Source of the DNA: Lentzea cavernae | GTDB taxonomy: Bacteria; Actinomycetota; Actinomycetes; Mycobacteriales; Pseudonocardiaceae | Direction of reading: 5' to 3' | Assembly: GCF_014653695.1 (NCBI RefSeq) | Contig: NZ_BNAR01000009.1 | Location: 248,001 to 312,000, forward strand | DNA length: 64,000 nucleotides | Program-made: the position numbers and the translations under genes | Shown: positions 1 to 8,425 of the stretch, piece after piece | Layout: each line of letters opens with the position of its first letter | Numbering within the stretch: the first letter of the stretch is position 1 | The notes under the pieces: generated by a model | Databases searched by the model: none | What the model saw: the letters and a program-made list of their open reading frames with translations, nothing else | Told to the model about the DNA's origin: nothing

Positions 1-1
1 T

Positions 2-1312
2 CCGATGCGCACCAGTGGTCTCGAAGCCACGCACGACCCGAAGCAGGTGCTCGCCGCGGTGTTCGACGCACTGCGCGAGCTGGCTTCCGAGGACGTCCGG
101 GCGATCTCGCTGACGGGTGCCATGCACACGATCATGGGCCTGGACGCGTCGCTGCAGCCCGTCACGGACGCCCTGAGCTGGGCCGACAACCGCGCGGTCG
201 TGCAGACCGAACGCCTGCGGGGCACGGCTGAGGGCAGCGCGCTGCACCAGGCGACCGGCACGCCGATCCACTCGTTCACACCGCTGATGAAGCTCGCCTG
301 GTTCCACGAGAACGGCGTCCGCGCCGCGAAGTGGTGCGAGATCAAGGACTACGTGCACCTGCACCTCACCGGCGAACTGCTCAACGAGCACTCGTCCGGC
401 TCCGGCACGGGCCTGATGAACATCCACACCCTGCAGTGGCACGAGCCGTCGCTGGAGTTCGCCGGCGTCACCGCGGACCAGCTCCCGCCGCTCGTCGAGC
501 CCACCCACTCGACGCCGCTCACAGCCGCGATCCCCGGCCTGCGGCCCGGCATCCCCGTGGTCATCGGCGGTGGCGACGGACCGCTCGGCAACCTCGGCGT
601 CGGCGCGGCCACCCCCGGAGCGGGCGCGGTGTCGCTCGGCACCTCGGGCGCGCTGCGCGTGGCGCAGCAGGGGCCCGGCGTCGACGAGGAGGGCCGCACG
701 TTCAGCTACGCGATCGGCGAGGGCCTCTGGGTCCGCGGCGGCGCGATCAGCAACGGTGGTGTGGTCGCGCAGTGGGCCGCGGAGACGTTCGGCATCCCGG
801 TCGGTGAGCTGCTCACCCAGGCCGCCGGCGTCGACTCCGACGGGCTCGTCGCGCTGCCGTACCTGCTGGGCGAGCGGGCGCCGTGGTGGGACTCGACCGC
901 GCACGCGGCGTTGCTCGGCCTCAGGCGCGAACACACCCCTCAGCAGATCACCAAGGCACTGGTCGAGGGTGTGTGTCAGCAGCTGGCGCTCGTGCTGGAC
1001 GCAGTGCCGAACGTCGAGTCGCTGCGGATCACCGGCGGTGCGTTCCGCGCCCCGATCTGGGCCCAGACGCTGGCGAACACGCTCGGCATGCCGTTGCACC
1101 TCACCGAGGACACCGGCGGTTCGGCCGTGGGCGCGGCGCTGCTGGCGTACCGGGCGTTGGGCGAGATCGAGTCGCTGACGGTCGACCTCGTGACGCCCAT
1201 CCAGACGATCACACCGGACGAGAAGCTCGTCGAGAGGTATGCCGGCGCACGGCCGTTCGTCGTCAAGGCCTACCGGGCGCTCGAAGACCTGTACGGCGAA
1301 TCACATCTTTAG
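2..1312 (+). CDS. Gluconokinase-like FGGY carbohydrate kinase, 5'-truncated by window edge
   Basis: This is an FGGY-family sugar kinase, probably phosphorylating gluconate with ATP in the cytoplasm to feed the pentose phosphate or Entner-Doudoroff routes. The visible 436 codons lack the N-terminal phosphate-1 motif expected in a roughly 490-residue kinase, so the frame is open to the left edge and the true start lies outside the window. Seen in the sequence: a TGAMHTIMGLD segment, the central ISLGTSGALRV-like phosphate-binding loop region, and a C-terminal GGAFRAPIWAQ stretch followed by GGSAVGAALLAY, all typical of FGGY_C. Substrate assignment to gluconate is by overall resemblance; xylulokinase- or glycerol-kinase-like roles are not excluded. 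Confidence 0.8.
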   Translation, partial: PMRTSGLEATHDPKQVLAAVFDALRELASEDVRAISLTGAMHTIMGLDASLQPVTDALSWADNRAVVQTERLRGTAEGSALHQATGTPIHSFTPLMKLAWFHENGVRAAKWCEIKDYVHLHLTGELLNEHSSGSGTGLMNIHTLQWHEPSLEFAGVTADQLPPLVEPTHSTPLTAAIPGLRPGIPVVIGGGDGPLGNLGVGAATPGAGAVSLGTSGALRVAQQGPGVDEEGRTFSYAIGEGLWVRGGAISNGGVVAQWAAETFGIPVGELLTQAAGVDSDGLVALPYLLGERAPWWDSTAHAALLGLRREHTPQQITKALVEGVCQQLALVLDAVPNVESLRITGGAFRAPIWAQTLANTLGMPLHLTEDTGGSAVGAALLAYRALGEIESLTVDLVTPIQTITPDEKLVERYAGARPFVVKAYRALEDLYGESHL

Positions 1313-1328
1313 CAAAGAAAACCTTTTG

Positions 1329-1346
1329 CCATCCGCGTGAGGATGG
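1329..1346 (+). promoter_or_regulatory. Small hairpin covering the ribosome binding site of the first MFS gene
   Basis: CCATCC (1329-1334) and GGATGG (1341-1346) form a perfect 6-bp stem with a 6-nt loop just before the GTG start at 1351. The right arm contains the purine-rich stretch that would serve as the Shine-Dalgarno sequence, so folding could limit translation. It is short and could be chance. Confidence 0.3.
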
Positions 1347-1350
1347 CTGT

Positions 1351-2541
1351 GTGGACCTCGCCCCCTTCAAACACGTCCTGATGCTGCCCGGAGTCCGTCC
1401 GTACGCGCTGTTGATGTTCTTCGCGAGGATGCCCCCGGCGGCGACCGGCGTGATCCTGACCCTGCACGTCGCGGTCACGCTGGACCGGGGTTACGGCGCC
1501 GCGGGCCTGGTGGGGGCGGCGGGCACGATCGGCATGGGGATCGGCGCCCCGCTGATGGGCAAGCTGATCGACGCGCGCGGTCTGCGGTCGATGCTGGCCG
1601 TGAGCGTCACGGCCTCGGCGGCGTTCTGGCTCACCGCGCCGCTGATGGACTACTGGACGCTGCTGGTCACGGCCTTCCTGGTCGGGCTGCTCGGCGTGCC
1701 GATGATGTCGGTCGGACGGCAGGTCATCACCGCGCTCGTGCCGGAGAGCCGGCGGCGGGTCGCGTTGTCGGTCGACTCGATCTCCGTCGAGCTGTCGTTC
1801 ATGGGCGGGCCCGCGCTGGGCGTGCTGGTCGCGACGAAGTTCTCCACGAACACCGCGTTGCTGTTCATCGGCGCCTCGATCCTGGTCGCCGGAGTGCTCC
1901 TGTACTGGGCGAACCCGCCGATGGTGCACGAGGACGAGGTCGTCGGCGGGCCGCAGCCGAAGGTGTTCGAATGGATGCGCGGGCGGATCTTCGGCGTGCT
2001 GGTCGTGTGCGTCGGTGCGACCGTGTGCCTGGGCGGCATGGAGGTCTCCGCGATCGCGTCGCTGGAGCACATCGGCAAGCAGAGCTGGCTCGGTGCGGTG
2101 TTCTTCGCGATGTGCGCCGCGTCGATCGTGGGTGGCTTGGTCTACGGCGGTGTGAAACGGGTGCCCAGCGTGCTGGTGCTGCTGGTCCTCATGGCCGCGC
2201 TGGAGATTCCGGTGGGTCTGGGCGATGGCAACGTGCTGCTGCTGTGCCTGCTCCTCGTGCCGATGAACCTCATGTGCGCACCGTTGATCGCGGCGTCCGG
2301 CGAGACCATCAGCAAGCTCGCGCCGCCCACCGCCCGCGGGCTGGCGCTCGGGTTGCAGGGGTCGGCGTTCACCGTGGGCAACGCGATCGGTCAGCCGTTG
2401 GCGGGCGTCGCGGTCGACCGCGGGGGAGCACCGGCCGGGTTCGCGATCGTCGGCGTGATCGGACTGGTGGTCGCGGGAGTCGCGTGGCTGCTCGCCCGGC
2501 AGAGCAAACCTGTTGCCAGTCGGGTGACGATGTCCTCGTGA
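1351..2541 (+). CDS. MFS transporter, tandem copy 1
   Basis: This is a predicted 396-residue, about 12-helix major facilitator transporter of the inner membrane, in the multidrug or sugar efflux-like group. Hydrophobic helices run through the protein, with a conserved loop SVDSISVELSF and PTARGLALGLQGSAF near the C-terminus. The GTG at 1351 is chosen because the matching GTG of the downstream paralogue begins the same LAPF(K/R)xVLxLPGVRP sequence; an upstream open frame continues into the kinase gene and is not credible. Its stop overlaps the start of copy 2 by 4 bp (GTGA), so the two are translationally coupled. Substrate unknown. Confidence 0.85.
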   Translation: MDLAPFKHVLMLPGVRPYALLMFFARMPPAATGVILTLHVAVTLDRGYGAAGLVGAAGTIGMGIGAPLMGKLIDARGLRSMLAVSVTASAAFWLTAPLMDYWTLLVTAFLVGLLGVPMMSVGRQVITALVPESRRRVALSVDSISVELSFMGGPALGVLVATKFSTNTALLFIGASILVAGVLLYWANPPMVHEDEVVGGPQPKVFEWMRGRIFGVLVVCVGATVCLGGMEVSAIASLEHIGKQSWLGAVFFAMCAASIVGGLVYGGVKRVPSVLVLLVLMAALEIPVGLGDGNVLLLCLLLVPMNLMCAPLIAASGETISKLAPPTARGLALGLQGSAFTVGNAIGQPLAGVAVDRGGAPAGFAIVGVIGLVVAGVAWLLARQSKPVASRVTMSS

Positions 2542-3713
2542 ACCTCGCCCCGTTCAGATCGGTCCTGGCGCTGCCGGGGGTCCGTCCCCTGATGCTGCTG
2601 ATGCTGTTCGCCAGGATCCCTCCGACGGCGGCGGGCGTCACCGTGACGCTGCACGTCGTGACCACGCTCGACAAGGGTTACGCGGCGGCCGGCACGGTCG
2701 GGTTCGCGACGATGGTCGGCCTCGGGCTCGGGTCGCCGTTGATGGGCAAGCTCGTCGACAGCAAAGGTCTGCGGTTCGTGCTGGCGCTGAGCCTGCTCGA
2801 AGGCGCGTTCTGGGTGACGGCACCGCTGATGGACTACTACGTCCTGCTCGTGCTGGCGTTCGCGAACGGGCTCGTGGCGGTGCCGGTGATGTCGATCGGA
2901 CGGCAGGCGCTCACCGCCATCGTGCCGGAACCGCAGCGCAGGCCCGCGTTCTCGCTGGACTCGATCTCCGTCGAGCTGTCGTTCATGGTCGGGCCCGCGG
3001 CGGGCGTGCTGATCGCGACGAAGTTCTCGACCGGCACGGCCCTGGTCGTGATCGGCCTGGCGATCCTGACCGCGAGCGCCGTGCTGTTCGCCGTGAACCC
3101 CGTGCTGCTGCACGAGGACGACGTCGTCGAAGGCCCGCCGCCGCCGTTGCGGCAGTGGCTGCGCGGGCCGATGATCGCCGCGCTGATCATCCCGTTCGGC
3201 GCCACGATGACGTTGTCGGGCATGGAGATCTCGGCGATCGCCTCGCTCGAGCGCTCGGGGCAGCAGAGCTGGCTCGGGCTGATCTTCTTCGTGATGTGCG
3301 CGGCGTCGGCGGTCGGCGGGCTCTTCTACGGCAGCCTGCGCCGTGTGCCGAGCGGGGTGTTCCTGCTGGCCTGCATGGCGTTGCTGGAGATACCGGTCGG
3401 CCTCGGTGACGGCCACGTGTGGCTGCTGGCGCTCGCGTTGATCCCGATGAACCTCGCGTGCGCGCCGACGATCACGGCCTCGTCCGAGCTGATCGCGAAG
3501 AGCGCGCCGCCGACGGCCCGGGGACTGGCGCTCGGGCTGCAGGGCTCCGCGTTCACGTTCGGCGTCGCCGCCGGCCAGCCGCTCGCGGGGGTCGCCGTGG
3601 ACCACAGCGGACCCCCGCTCGGCTTCGTCGTCGCGGGCGTCGCCGGACTGCTGGTCGCCGGTGTCGGCTGGGTGCTGTCGCGGCAGCGTCAGGCGGTCTC
3701 CGCCACGTCCTGA
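2538..3713 (+). CDS. MFS transporter, tandem copy 2
   Basis: This 391-residue MFS permease is clearly a paralogue of the gene directly upstream. The two share start context, the SISVELSFM(V/G)GPA loop, the segment ASLE(R/H)xG(K/Q)QSWLG and the PTARGLALGLQGSAFT block. The start codons lie exactly 1187 bp apart and sequence similarity extends about 30 bp upstream of each start, so the copies arose by tandem duplication that included the leader. The pair could act as separate pumps or as a heteromeric assembly; neither can be shown here. The 3' end overlaps the convergent esterase by 25 bp. Confidence 0.85.
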   Translation: MNLAPFRSVLALPGVRPLMLLMLFARIPPTAAGVTVTLHVVTTLDKGYAAAGTVGFATMVGLGLGSPLMGKLVDSKGLRFVLALSLLEGAFWVTAPLMDYYVLLVLAFANGLVAVPVMSIGRQALTAIVPEPQRRPAFSLDSISVELSFMVGPAAGVLIATKFSTGTALVVIGLAILTASAVLFAVNPVLLHEDDVVEGPPPPLRQWLRGPMIAALIIPFGATMTLSGMEISAIASLERSGQQSWLGLIFFVMCAASAVGGLFYGSLRRVPSGVFLLACMALLEIPVGLGDGHVWLLALALIPMNLACAPTITASSELIAKSAPPTARGLALGLQGSAFTFGVAAGQPLAGVAVDHSGPPLGFVVAGVAGLLVAGVGWVLSRQRQAVSATS

Positions 3714-4741
3714 TCGGAGTTGGCCAGCGCGAAGCCGGTCCGCAGCGCGCCCACGGCCTCGGACACGGCCTCGCGGAAGATCCCGCCGATGCCCAGGACG
3801 TTCGCGAAGCCGTGGAACAGGCCCTCGTGGCGGCGCAGCACCACCGGCACGCCCTCGGCGGCCAGCCGCTGCGCGAAGGCCTCGCCCTCGTCGCGCAACG
3901 GGTCGTAGCCCGCCGTCGCGATGTAGGTCGGGGGCATCTTCGAGAGGTCCTCGGCCAGCATGATCGACAAGCGCGGGTCGTGGCGGTCCTCGCCGCCGGA
4001 CGCGTACTGGTCGAGGAACCAGTCCATCTTCTCGTCGGTGAGGAAGAAGCCGTTGCCGAAGATCTCGCGCGAGCGGCGGCGCACCGACGCGTCCACGCCG
4101 GGGTAGAAGAGCAGCAGGAACGCCAGGTCGATCTCGGCGGCGTGCGCCGTGACCGCGGCCAGGTTGCCGCCCGCGCTGTCCCCGCCGAGCGCGATCCGCT
4201 TCGGGTCGACGCCCAGGTCCTCCGCCTTCGCGACGGCGTAGCGCAGCACCTCGGCGGCGTCGTCGGCCGCGGCGGGGAACGGGGCCTCCGGGGCGAGCCG
4301 GTAGTCGGCCGCGAGCACCCGGACACCGGCCTCCTTCGCGAGGAACCGGCAGAGCTGGTCGTGGCTGTCGAGGCTTCCGGTCACCCAGCCGCCACCGTGG
4401 TAGAAGATCAGCAATGGGGAGCCGGTGGCGAGGCCCAGCGGTGTGTAGAGACGGCCCGCGAACTCCCCGATCGTGAGGTCGCGCGCACCCACCCCGGTGA
4501 TCTTCGGACCGGAGACGAGCCTCGAACTCAACTCCAGGTCCAGCCGGCTCTCGGAAGCTGACCTCGTGCGCCACTCCGTCCCGGACAGCTGCTGGAGCTT
4601 CAGCAACAGCTGCGCCTCGGGGTGCAGGTCCTGACCGTCCAGGCGGATGGGCCTGCCGGCGATGAGCCGGCGCACGGGGCCGGGAAGACCGAACGCGAAG
4701 CGCAGAGCACCGGCCAGCACGGCCGCCTGGAAGTTCGACAT
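3689..4741 (-). CDS. HSL-family alpha/beta hydrolase (esterase/lipase)
   Basis: This is a 350-residue carboxylesterase of the hormone-sensitive-lipase family, similar to actinobacterial Lip/acetyl-hydrolase proteins. The oxyanion-hole motif HGGG is at residues 115-118 and the nucleophile motif GDSAG at 187-191 (Ser189). An Asp in the GYDPLRDEG segment and a His in the C-terminal GLFHGF segment complete the triad. There is no signal peptide; the N-terminal hydrophobic stretch is short, so it is likely cytoplasmic or peripheral. It is divergent from the FMN reductase gene, with palindromes in the 59-bp gap that may control both. The natural ester is not identifiable. Confidence 0.88.
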   Translation of the reverse strand: MSNFQAAVLAGALRFAFGLPGPVRRLIAGRPIRLDGQDLHPEAQLLLKLQQLSGTEWRTRSASESRLDLELSSRLVSGPKITGVGARDLTIGEFAGRLYTPLGLATGSPLLIFYHGGGWVTGSLDSHDQLCRFLAKEAGVRVLAADYRLAPEAPFPAAADDAAEVLRYAVAKAEDLGVDPKRIALGGDSAGGNLAAVTAHAAEIDLAFLLLFYPGVDASVRRRSREIFGNGFFLTDEKMDWFLDQYASGGEDRHDPRLSIMLAEDLSKMPPTYIATAGYDPLRDEGEAFAQRLAAEGVPVVLRRHEGLFHGFANVLGIGGIFREAVSEAVGALRTGFALANSDQDVAETA

Positions 4742-4752
4742 GTGGTGCAGGT

Positions 4753-4789
4753 TACTCGCGAGTAGCGCTGGATCTCCAGTTATCTGGAG
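4753..4789. promoter_or_regulatory. Two palindromes in the divergent esterase/reductase promoter region
   Basis: TACTCGCGAGTA (4753-4764) is a perfect 12-bp palindrome, and CTCCAG-TTAT-CTGGAG (4774-4789) is a second inverted repeat ending at the reductase Shine-Dalgarno region. Both lie between the divergent starts at 4741 and 4801. The first has the look of a TetR-class operator. No dedicated regulator gene is adjacent. Confidence 0.45.
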
Positions 4790-4800
4790 GTGGAAGGATC

Positions 4801-5379
4801 GTGGTCATGACGGTGACGGTGGTGGGCATCGGCGGCTCGATCAGGCCCGACTCGCAGTCCGAGCGGGCGCTGCGGGTGGCCCTCGAGGGTGCTCGCGAGC
4901 TCGGTGCGGAGACGATCCAGTACAGCGGCCCCGACCTGGTGCTCCCGTTCTACGACCCGTCGGTGCCCGAACGCACGGACGTGGCCCGCAGGATGGTCGA
5001 GGACCTGCGCAGGTGCGACGGCGTGATCGTCGTCTCGCCCGGCTACCACGGCACGGTGTCCGGCCTGGTCAAGAACGCCCTCGACTACATCGAGGACCTG
5101 CGCGCCGACGAGCGCCCGTACCTCGACGGCCGCGCCGTGGGCACCATCACCGCCGCGTACGGCTGGCAGGCCGCGGTCAACACGCTGGCGGCCGTCCGCT
5201 CGATCGTGCACGCGCTGCGCGGCTGGCCCACGCCGTTGGGTGCCGCGATCAACTCCGCGCAGGTCAAGTTCGACGGCGACGGCGCCTGCTCGGACTCCGA
5301 CGTCGACCGGAACCTGCGGGTCATCGGCCGTCAGGTCGCCGAGTTCGCGCTGCGCCGCCCGATGTCGGACGTGAACTGA
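4801..5379 (+). CDS. NADPH-dependent FMN reductase family protein
   Basis: This is a flavodoxin-fold NAD(P)H:FMN or quinone/azo reductase of the SsuE/ChrR group, soluble in the cytoplasm. The N-terminal GIGGSIRPDSQSERAL is the phosphate-binding loop for FMN, and the block VIVVSPGYHGTVSGLVKNALDYIEDL contains the family signature around the isoalloxazine site. Its length of 192 residues is usual. The start may be GTG 4801 or ATG 4807; GGAGG at 4786-4790 favours GTG, whereas GGAAGG at 4792-4797 favours ATG. It stands alone between a divergent esterase and ohr. The acceptor (flavin, quinone or chromate) is not determined. Confidence 0.88.
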   Translation: MVMTVTVVGIGGSIRPDSQSERALRVALEGARELGAETIQYSGPDLVLPFYDPSVPERTDVARRMVEDLRRCDGVIVVSPGYHGTVSGLVKNALDYIEDLRADERPYLDGRAVGTITAAYGWQAAVNTLAAVRSIVHALRGWPTPLGAAINSAQVKFDGDGACSDSDVDRNLRVIGRQVAEFALRRPMSDVN

Positions 5380-5414
5380 GTCACCATTGGGCATTTAAGT
5401 CGTGCACGATGCGT

Positions 5415-5455
5415 TCTCCCTGAGTGAAAGGCTTTAGTCACTGACTCAAGGGAGA
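5415..5455 (+). promoter_or_regulatory. Interrupted inverted repeat overlapping the ohr ribosome binding site
   Basis: TCTCCCTGAGT (5415-5425) pairs with ACTCAAGGGAGA (5444-5455) apart from one bulged base. Inside it, AGTCA-C-TGACT (5436-5446) is a perfect odd palindrome. The right arm includes the AAGGGAGA Shine-Dalgarno of ohr. This could be a MarR/OhrR-type operator, a translation-controlling stem, or both. No ohrR is present in the window. Confidence 0.45.
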
Positions 5456-5460
5456 GCGGA

Positions 5461-5883
5461 ATGGAAGCGCTGTACACGGCTGAGGCGACTGCTTACGGCG
5501 AAGGCCGCAACGGCGAGGTTCGTTCATCCGATGGTGTGATCGACGAGGTGCTGTCGGTCCCCAAGGAGATGGGCGGCCCCGGCGGCGAGGCCACCAACCC
5601 GGAGCAGCTCTTCGCGGCCGGGTACTCGGCGTGCTTCAACTCCGCCATCGCAGCCGTCGCTCGCGCGGGGAAGATTCAAGTTGCGTCTTCCGAGGTAACC
5701 GCCAAGGTGGGCATCGGATCCAACGGCGCGGGCGGCTTCCAGCTGGCCGTCGAACTCGCGGTGAAGATCCCCGGACTCGACCAGGCGGTCGCGGAGAAGC
5801 TCGTCGAGCAGGCCCACCAGGTCTGCCCGTACTCCAACGCGACGCGCGGCAACATCGAGGTGGCGCTCACCGTCACCGTCTGA
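5461..5883 (+). CDS. ohr: Organic hydroperoxide resistance protein, OsmC/Ohr family
   Basis: Ohr is a cytoplasmic thiol peroxidase reducing organic and fatty-acid hydroperoxides, usually recycled by lipoylated proteins. All active-site features are visible in the 140 residues: the Arg in GEGRNGEV (R16), Glu48 in PEQLFAAGYSACF, peroxidatic Cys58 and resolving Cys122 in VCPYSNATRGN. The length is standard. A Shine-Dalgarno AAGGGAGA precedes ATG 5461. It sits 16 bp upstream of dps and is likely co-transcribed with it, forming a peroxide-defence unit, with a candidate operator in its leader. Confidence 0.95.
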   Translation: MEALYTAEATAYGEGRNGEVRSSDGVIDEVLSVPKEMGGPGGEATNPEQLFAAGYSACFNSAIAAVARAGKIQVASSEVTAKVGIGSNGAGGFQLAVELAVKIPGLDQAVAEKLVEQAHQVCPYSNATRGNIEVALTVTV

Positions 5884-5899
5884 GGAGGCGCGTTTCACC

Positions 5900-6376
5900 A
5901 TGGCCAAGAACCCGATCACCAGCCCTCTCGCTGACGCCGACCGCGATGCCGTCGGCGCCATCCTGCAGGCGACGCTGGTCGACCTGGTCGACCTCTCCCT
6001 GATCGGGAAGCAGGCGCACTGGAACGTGATCGGCAAGAACTTCCGCAGCGTCCACCTTCAGCTCGACGAACTGGTCGTCATCGCGCGCAACGCCGCGGAC
6101 CAGGTCGCCGAGCGAGCGGCCGCTCTCGGTGTCACGCCGAACGGCACGGCGAAGACCATCGCCGCGTCGTCCGGCGTGGCGGAGATCGAGACCGGCTGGC
6201 TGAAGGAGGAGCAGGTCGTCACGTCGATCACGACTTCACTGGGGTCGTTGATCGCTCGCATGCGCACGCGCATCGAGGAGTCCGACAAGCACGACCTCGT
6301 CAGCCAGGACCTGCTGATCGGCATCACGCAGGATCTGGAGCAGGCGCACTGGATGTGGCAGGCCCAGTCGGCCTGA
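5900..6376 (+). CDS. dps: Dps-family ferritin-like DNA-protecting protein
   Basis: Dps forms a 12-subunit shell that oxidises Fe(II) with peroxide and stores it, shielding DNA. The protein has 158 residues. The inter-subunit ferroxidase ligands are present with canonical spacing: His40 (KQAHWNV), His52 and Asp56 (VHLQLDE), Asp67 and Glu71 (ADQVAE). The N-terminal tail is short with few lysines, so direct DNA binding is uncertain. It is preceded by GAGGAGG-type purines and follows ohr by 16 bp. A strong terminator lies just after it. Confidence 0.95.
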   Translation: MAKNPITSPLADADRDAVGAILQATLVDLVDLSLIGKQAHWNVIGKNFRSVHLQLDELVVIARNAADQVAERAAALGVTPNGTAKTIAASSGVAEIETGWLKEEQVVTSITTSLGSLIARMRTRIEESDKHDLVSQDLLIGITQDLEQAHWMWQAQSA

Positions 6377-6394
6377 CGCTCTCGAAAGACGGAT

Positions 6395-6419
6395 GGCCCG
6401 CTCCTCACAGGAGCGGGCC
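6395..6419 (+). terminator. Rho-independent terminator after ohr-dps
   Basis: An 11-bp perfect stem (6395-6405 with 6409-6419, arm GGCCCGCTCCT) has a 3-nt loop and is followed by TCGTCCTTTT. It is 18 bp after the dps stop and could also serve the convergent peptidase. Confidence 0.85.
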
Positions 6420-6435
6420 TCGTCCTTTTCCGGAC

Positions 6436-8247
6436 CTACTTCGCCAGGTGCCGCAGGGCGAAGTCCACCTCGGCCGCCGTCTGCCGGATCGTCTCCGCGA
6501 CCACCAGCGAGCCGTGGCCCGCGTCGTAGCGGTACATCTCGTAGGCGTGGCCGCGAGCCGCGAGGGCGTCGAGGTAGTTGTCGATCTGCCGGATCGGGCA
6601 GCGCGGGTCGTTCTCGCCCGCGAGGATCAGCACCGGCGCGGTGACCCGGTCGACGTACGTGAGCGGCGAGCACTCCTGGTAGAGCTCCGGCAGCTCCTCC
6701 GGGGAGCCCCCGAAGAGCGCGCGGTCGAAGGCGCGCAGCGGTTCCATCTCGTCCTCGTACGCGGCGAGGTAATCGGCGACCGGCACGCCCGCGACGCCGA
6801 CGGCCCAGCGCTCGGGCTGCGTGCCGAGGCCCAGCAGGGTCAGGTAGCCGCCCCACGAGGCGCCGTTCAGCACCGAGCGCGCGGGGTCGGTGAGACCCGA
6901 CTCGACCGCCCAGTCGTGCACGGCGGCGATGTCCTCGAGTTCGGTGATGCCCGGCCTGCCCTCGATGGCGTCGCGCCACTTCGAGCCGTAGCCGCTGGAG
7001 CCGCGGTAGTTCACGTGCACCGTGGCGAACCCGGCGTCGAGCCAGACCGCGCGGTAGGCGGAGAAGCGGTCCTCGTCGGACGAGTGCGGGCCGCCGTGGA
7101 TCAGGAAGGCGGTCGGGAACGGGCCCTCGCCGTCGGGCTTCGAGACCAGCGCGTGCACGTCGCCGACGAACACGTCCTCGAGCTTGAACGACGTGGCGGG
7201 CTTGGCACCGGCGGGCTCGACCAGCACGCTCTCGGTGCCGTCGGTGGCCAGCGCGCGGATGACCGTGGACCTCTCGGCGGAGGACCACGAGTACTCGATC
7301 GTGCCGTCCGGGCGCACACCTGCGGACCCGACGACGCCGGGCGCGGTGTCCAGAGTGGACAGCTCGCCGGTCGTGAGGTCGTAGCGGTGCACGGTGTTGC
7401 GGGCGTGGTGGGTGTGCACGATCAGCAGCGCGGAGGCATCCGGGTACCAGTCGGCGGAGACCTCGCCCGGCAGGTCGACGACGATCTCCCGCTCGGTGCC
7501 GGCGGCGACGTCCCAGATCAGCAGCTCCTCGCGGCCGCGGCGCTCGTGCAGCACGAGCAGGCGCTGGTCGCCGCGGACGGGGCTGAACGAGATGGCGTCG
7601 AGGCCCTTGCCCTTGCCGTCCCACTTCTCGCCGACCGTCTCGCCGGTCTCGGCGTTGAGCGCGCGCAGGGCCATGTGCCGGTTGTCGCCGTGCTCGGAGT
7701 GCGCGATCACGACGAGCGACTCGTCCTTGGACAGCGCGGTGACACCGGCGTCGTTGACGTGCTGGTAGATCACCTCGCTCTTGCCGCCCCGCGTCAGCCA
7801 GACCGTGGTGCCGTCGTCGGTCGACGCGGCCACCGCGGTGACGGTGCGGCCGATCTCCAGACCGGCCGGGTAGCCGGGCGTCACGTCCGCGACGGCCGGT
7901 TCCGCCTTGCTGCCGTCGGCCTTGAACGGCTCGCGCACCCAGACGCCGAACTCGTCGCCGTCGTGGTCGTCGAACCACCAGATCTCGGTGCCGTCGGGGT
8001 TCAGCGTGGCGTGCGACGTGCCGTTCGGGCGGTCGGTGACCTTGCGGTGCTCGTCCGTCGCGCGGTCCCAGGAGTAGATCTCCCACACGCCGCTCGCGTT
8101 GGAGACGTACAGGGTGCGGTCCGGAGCGTCGTCGGCCCAGCCGGGCAGGCTCATCCGGGGAGCGGTGAACCGCTCGCGCCACCGGGTCTCGGCGGCCGGG
8201 TCGGAGAAGAGCTGGTCCGGAATGGCGGGAGAAGGGTGCGTGGTCAC
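6436..8247 (-). CDS. S9-family prolyl oligopeptidase / acylaminoacyl peptidase
   Basis: This is a cytoplasmic serine peptidase of 603 residues with an N-terminal beta-propeller-like half and a C-terminal alpha/beta-hydrolase domain. The nucleophile Ser464 is in GASWGGY, Asp547 in AGENDPRCP and His578 in DAGHGSL, in the S9 order Ser-Asp-His. HGGPHSSDE is the oxyanion region. Such enzymes cleave short peptides after Pro or remove acylated N-terminal residues. It is transcribed alone, convergent with dps, and divergent from the GAF gene. No signal peptide is visible. Confidence 0.92.
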   Translation of the reverse strand: MTTHPSPAIPDQLFSDPAAETRWRERFTAPRMSLPGWADDAPDRTLYVSNASGVWEIYSWDRATDEHRKVTDRPNGTSHATLNPDGTEIWWFDDHDGDEFGVWVREPFKADGSKAEPAVADVTPGYPAGLEIGRTVTAVAASTDDGTTVWLTRGGKSEVIYQHVNDAGVTALSKDESLVVIAHSEHGDNRHMALRALNAETGETVGEKWDGKGKGLDAISFSPVRGDQRLLVLHERRGREELLIWDVAAGTEREIVVDLPGEVSADWYPDASALLIVHTHHARNTVHRYDLTTGELSTLDTAPGVVGSAGVRPDGTIEYSWSSAERSTVIRALATDGTESVLVEPAGAKPATSFKLEDVFVGDVHALVSKPDGEGPFPTAFLIHGGPHSSDEDRFSAYRAVWLDAGFATVHVNYRGSSGYGSKWRDAIEGRPGITELEDIAAVHDWAVESGLTDPARSVLNGASWGGYLTLLGLGTQPERWAVGVAGVPVADYLAAYEDEMEPLRAFDRALFGGSPEELPELYQECSPLTYVDRVTAPVLILAGENDPRCPIRQIDNYLDALAARGHAYEMYRYDAGHGSLVVAETIRQTAAEVDFALRHLAK

Positions 8248-8425
8248 GCTTCAACACTAGAGTCCGCGCCGGGTTCCGGGGGCTCCCGGACGACACGACC
8301 ACGCCGTCGGCGATTTTTCTCGAAGCACCGGCGATTCCTGTTGCGCGGTCACGCGTATTCCACGCCAATTAGTTGATCGAATCAGAAATCTAGGTGCGCG
8401 GCCCGCCGCGAGTTAACGTGGACAC

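Noticed and set aside
2391..4574. Very long minus-strand open frame crossing the second MFS gene and the esterase
   Set aside because: It is a low-stop GC-rich shadow frame with Arg/Gly-heavy composition opposite two well-supported genes.
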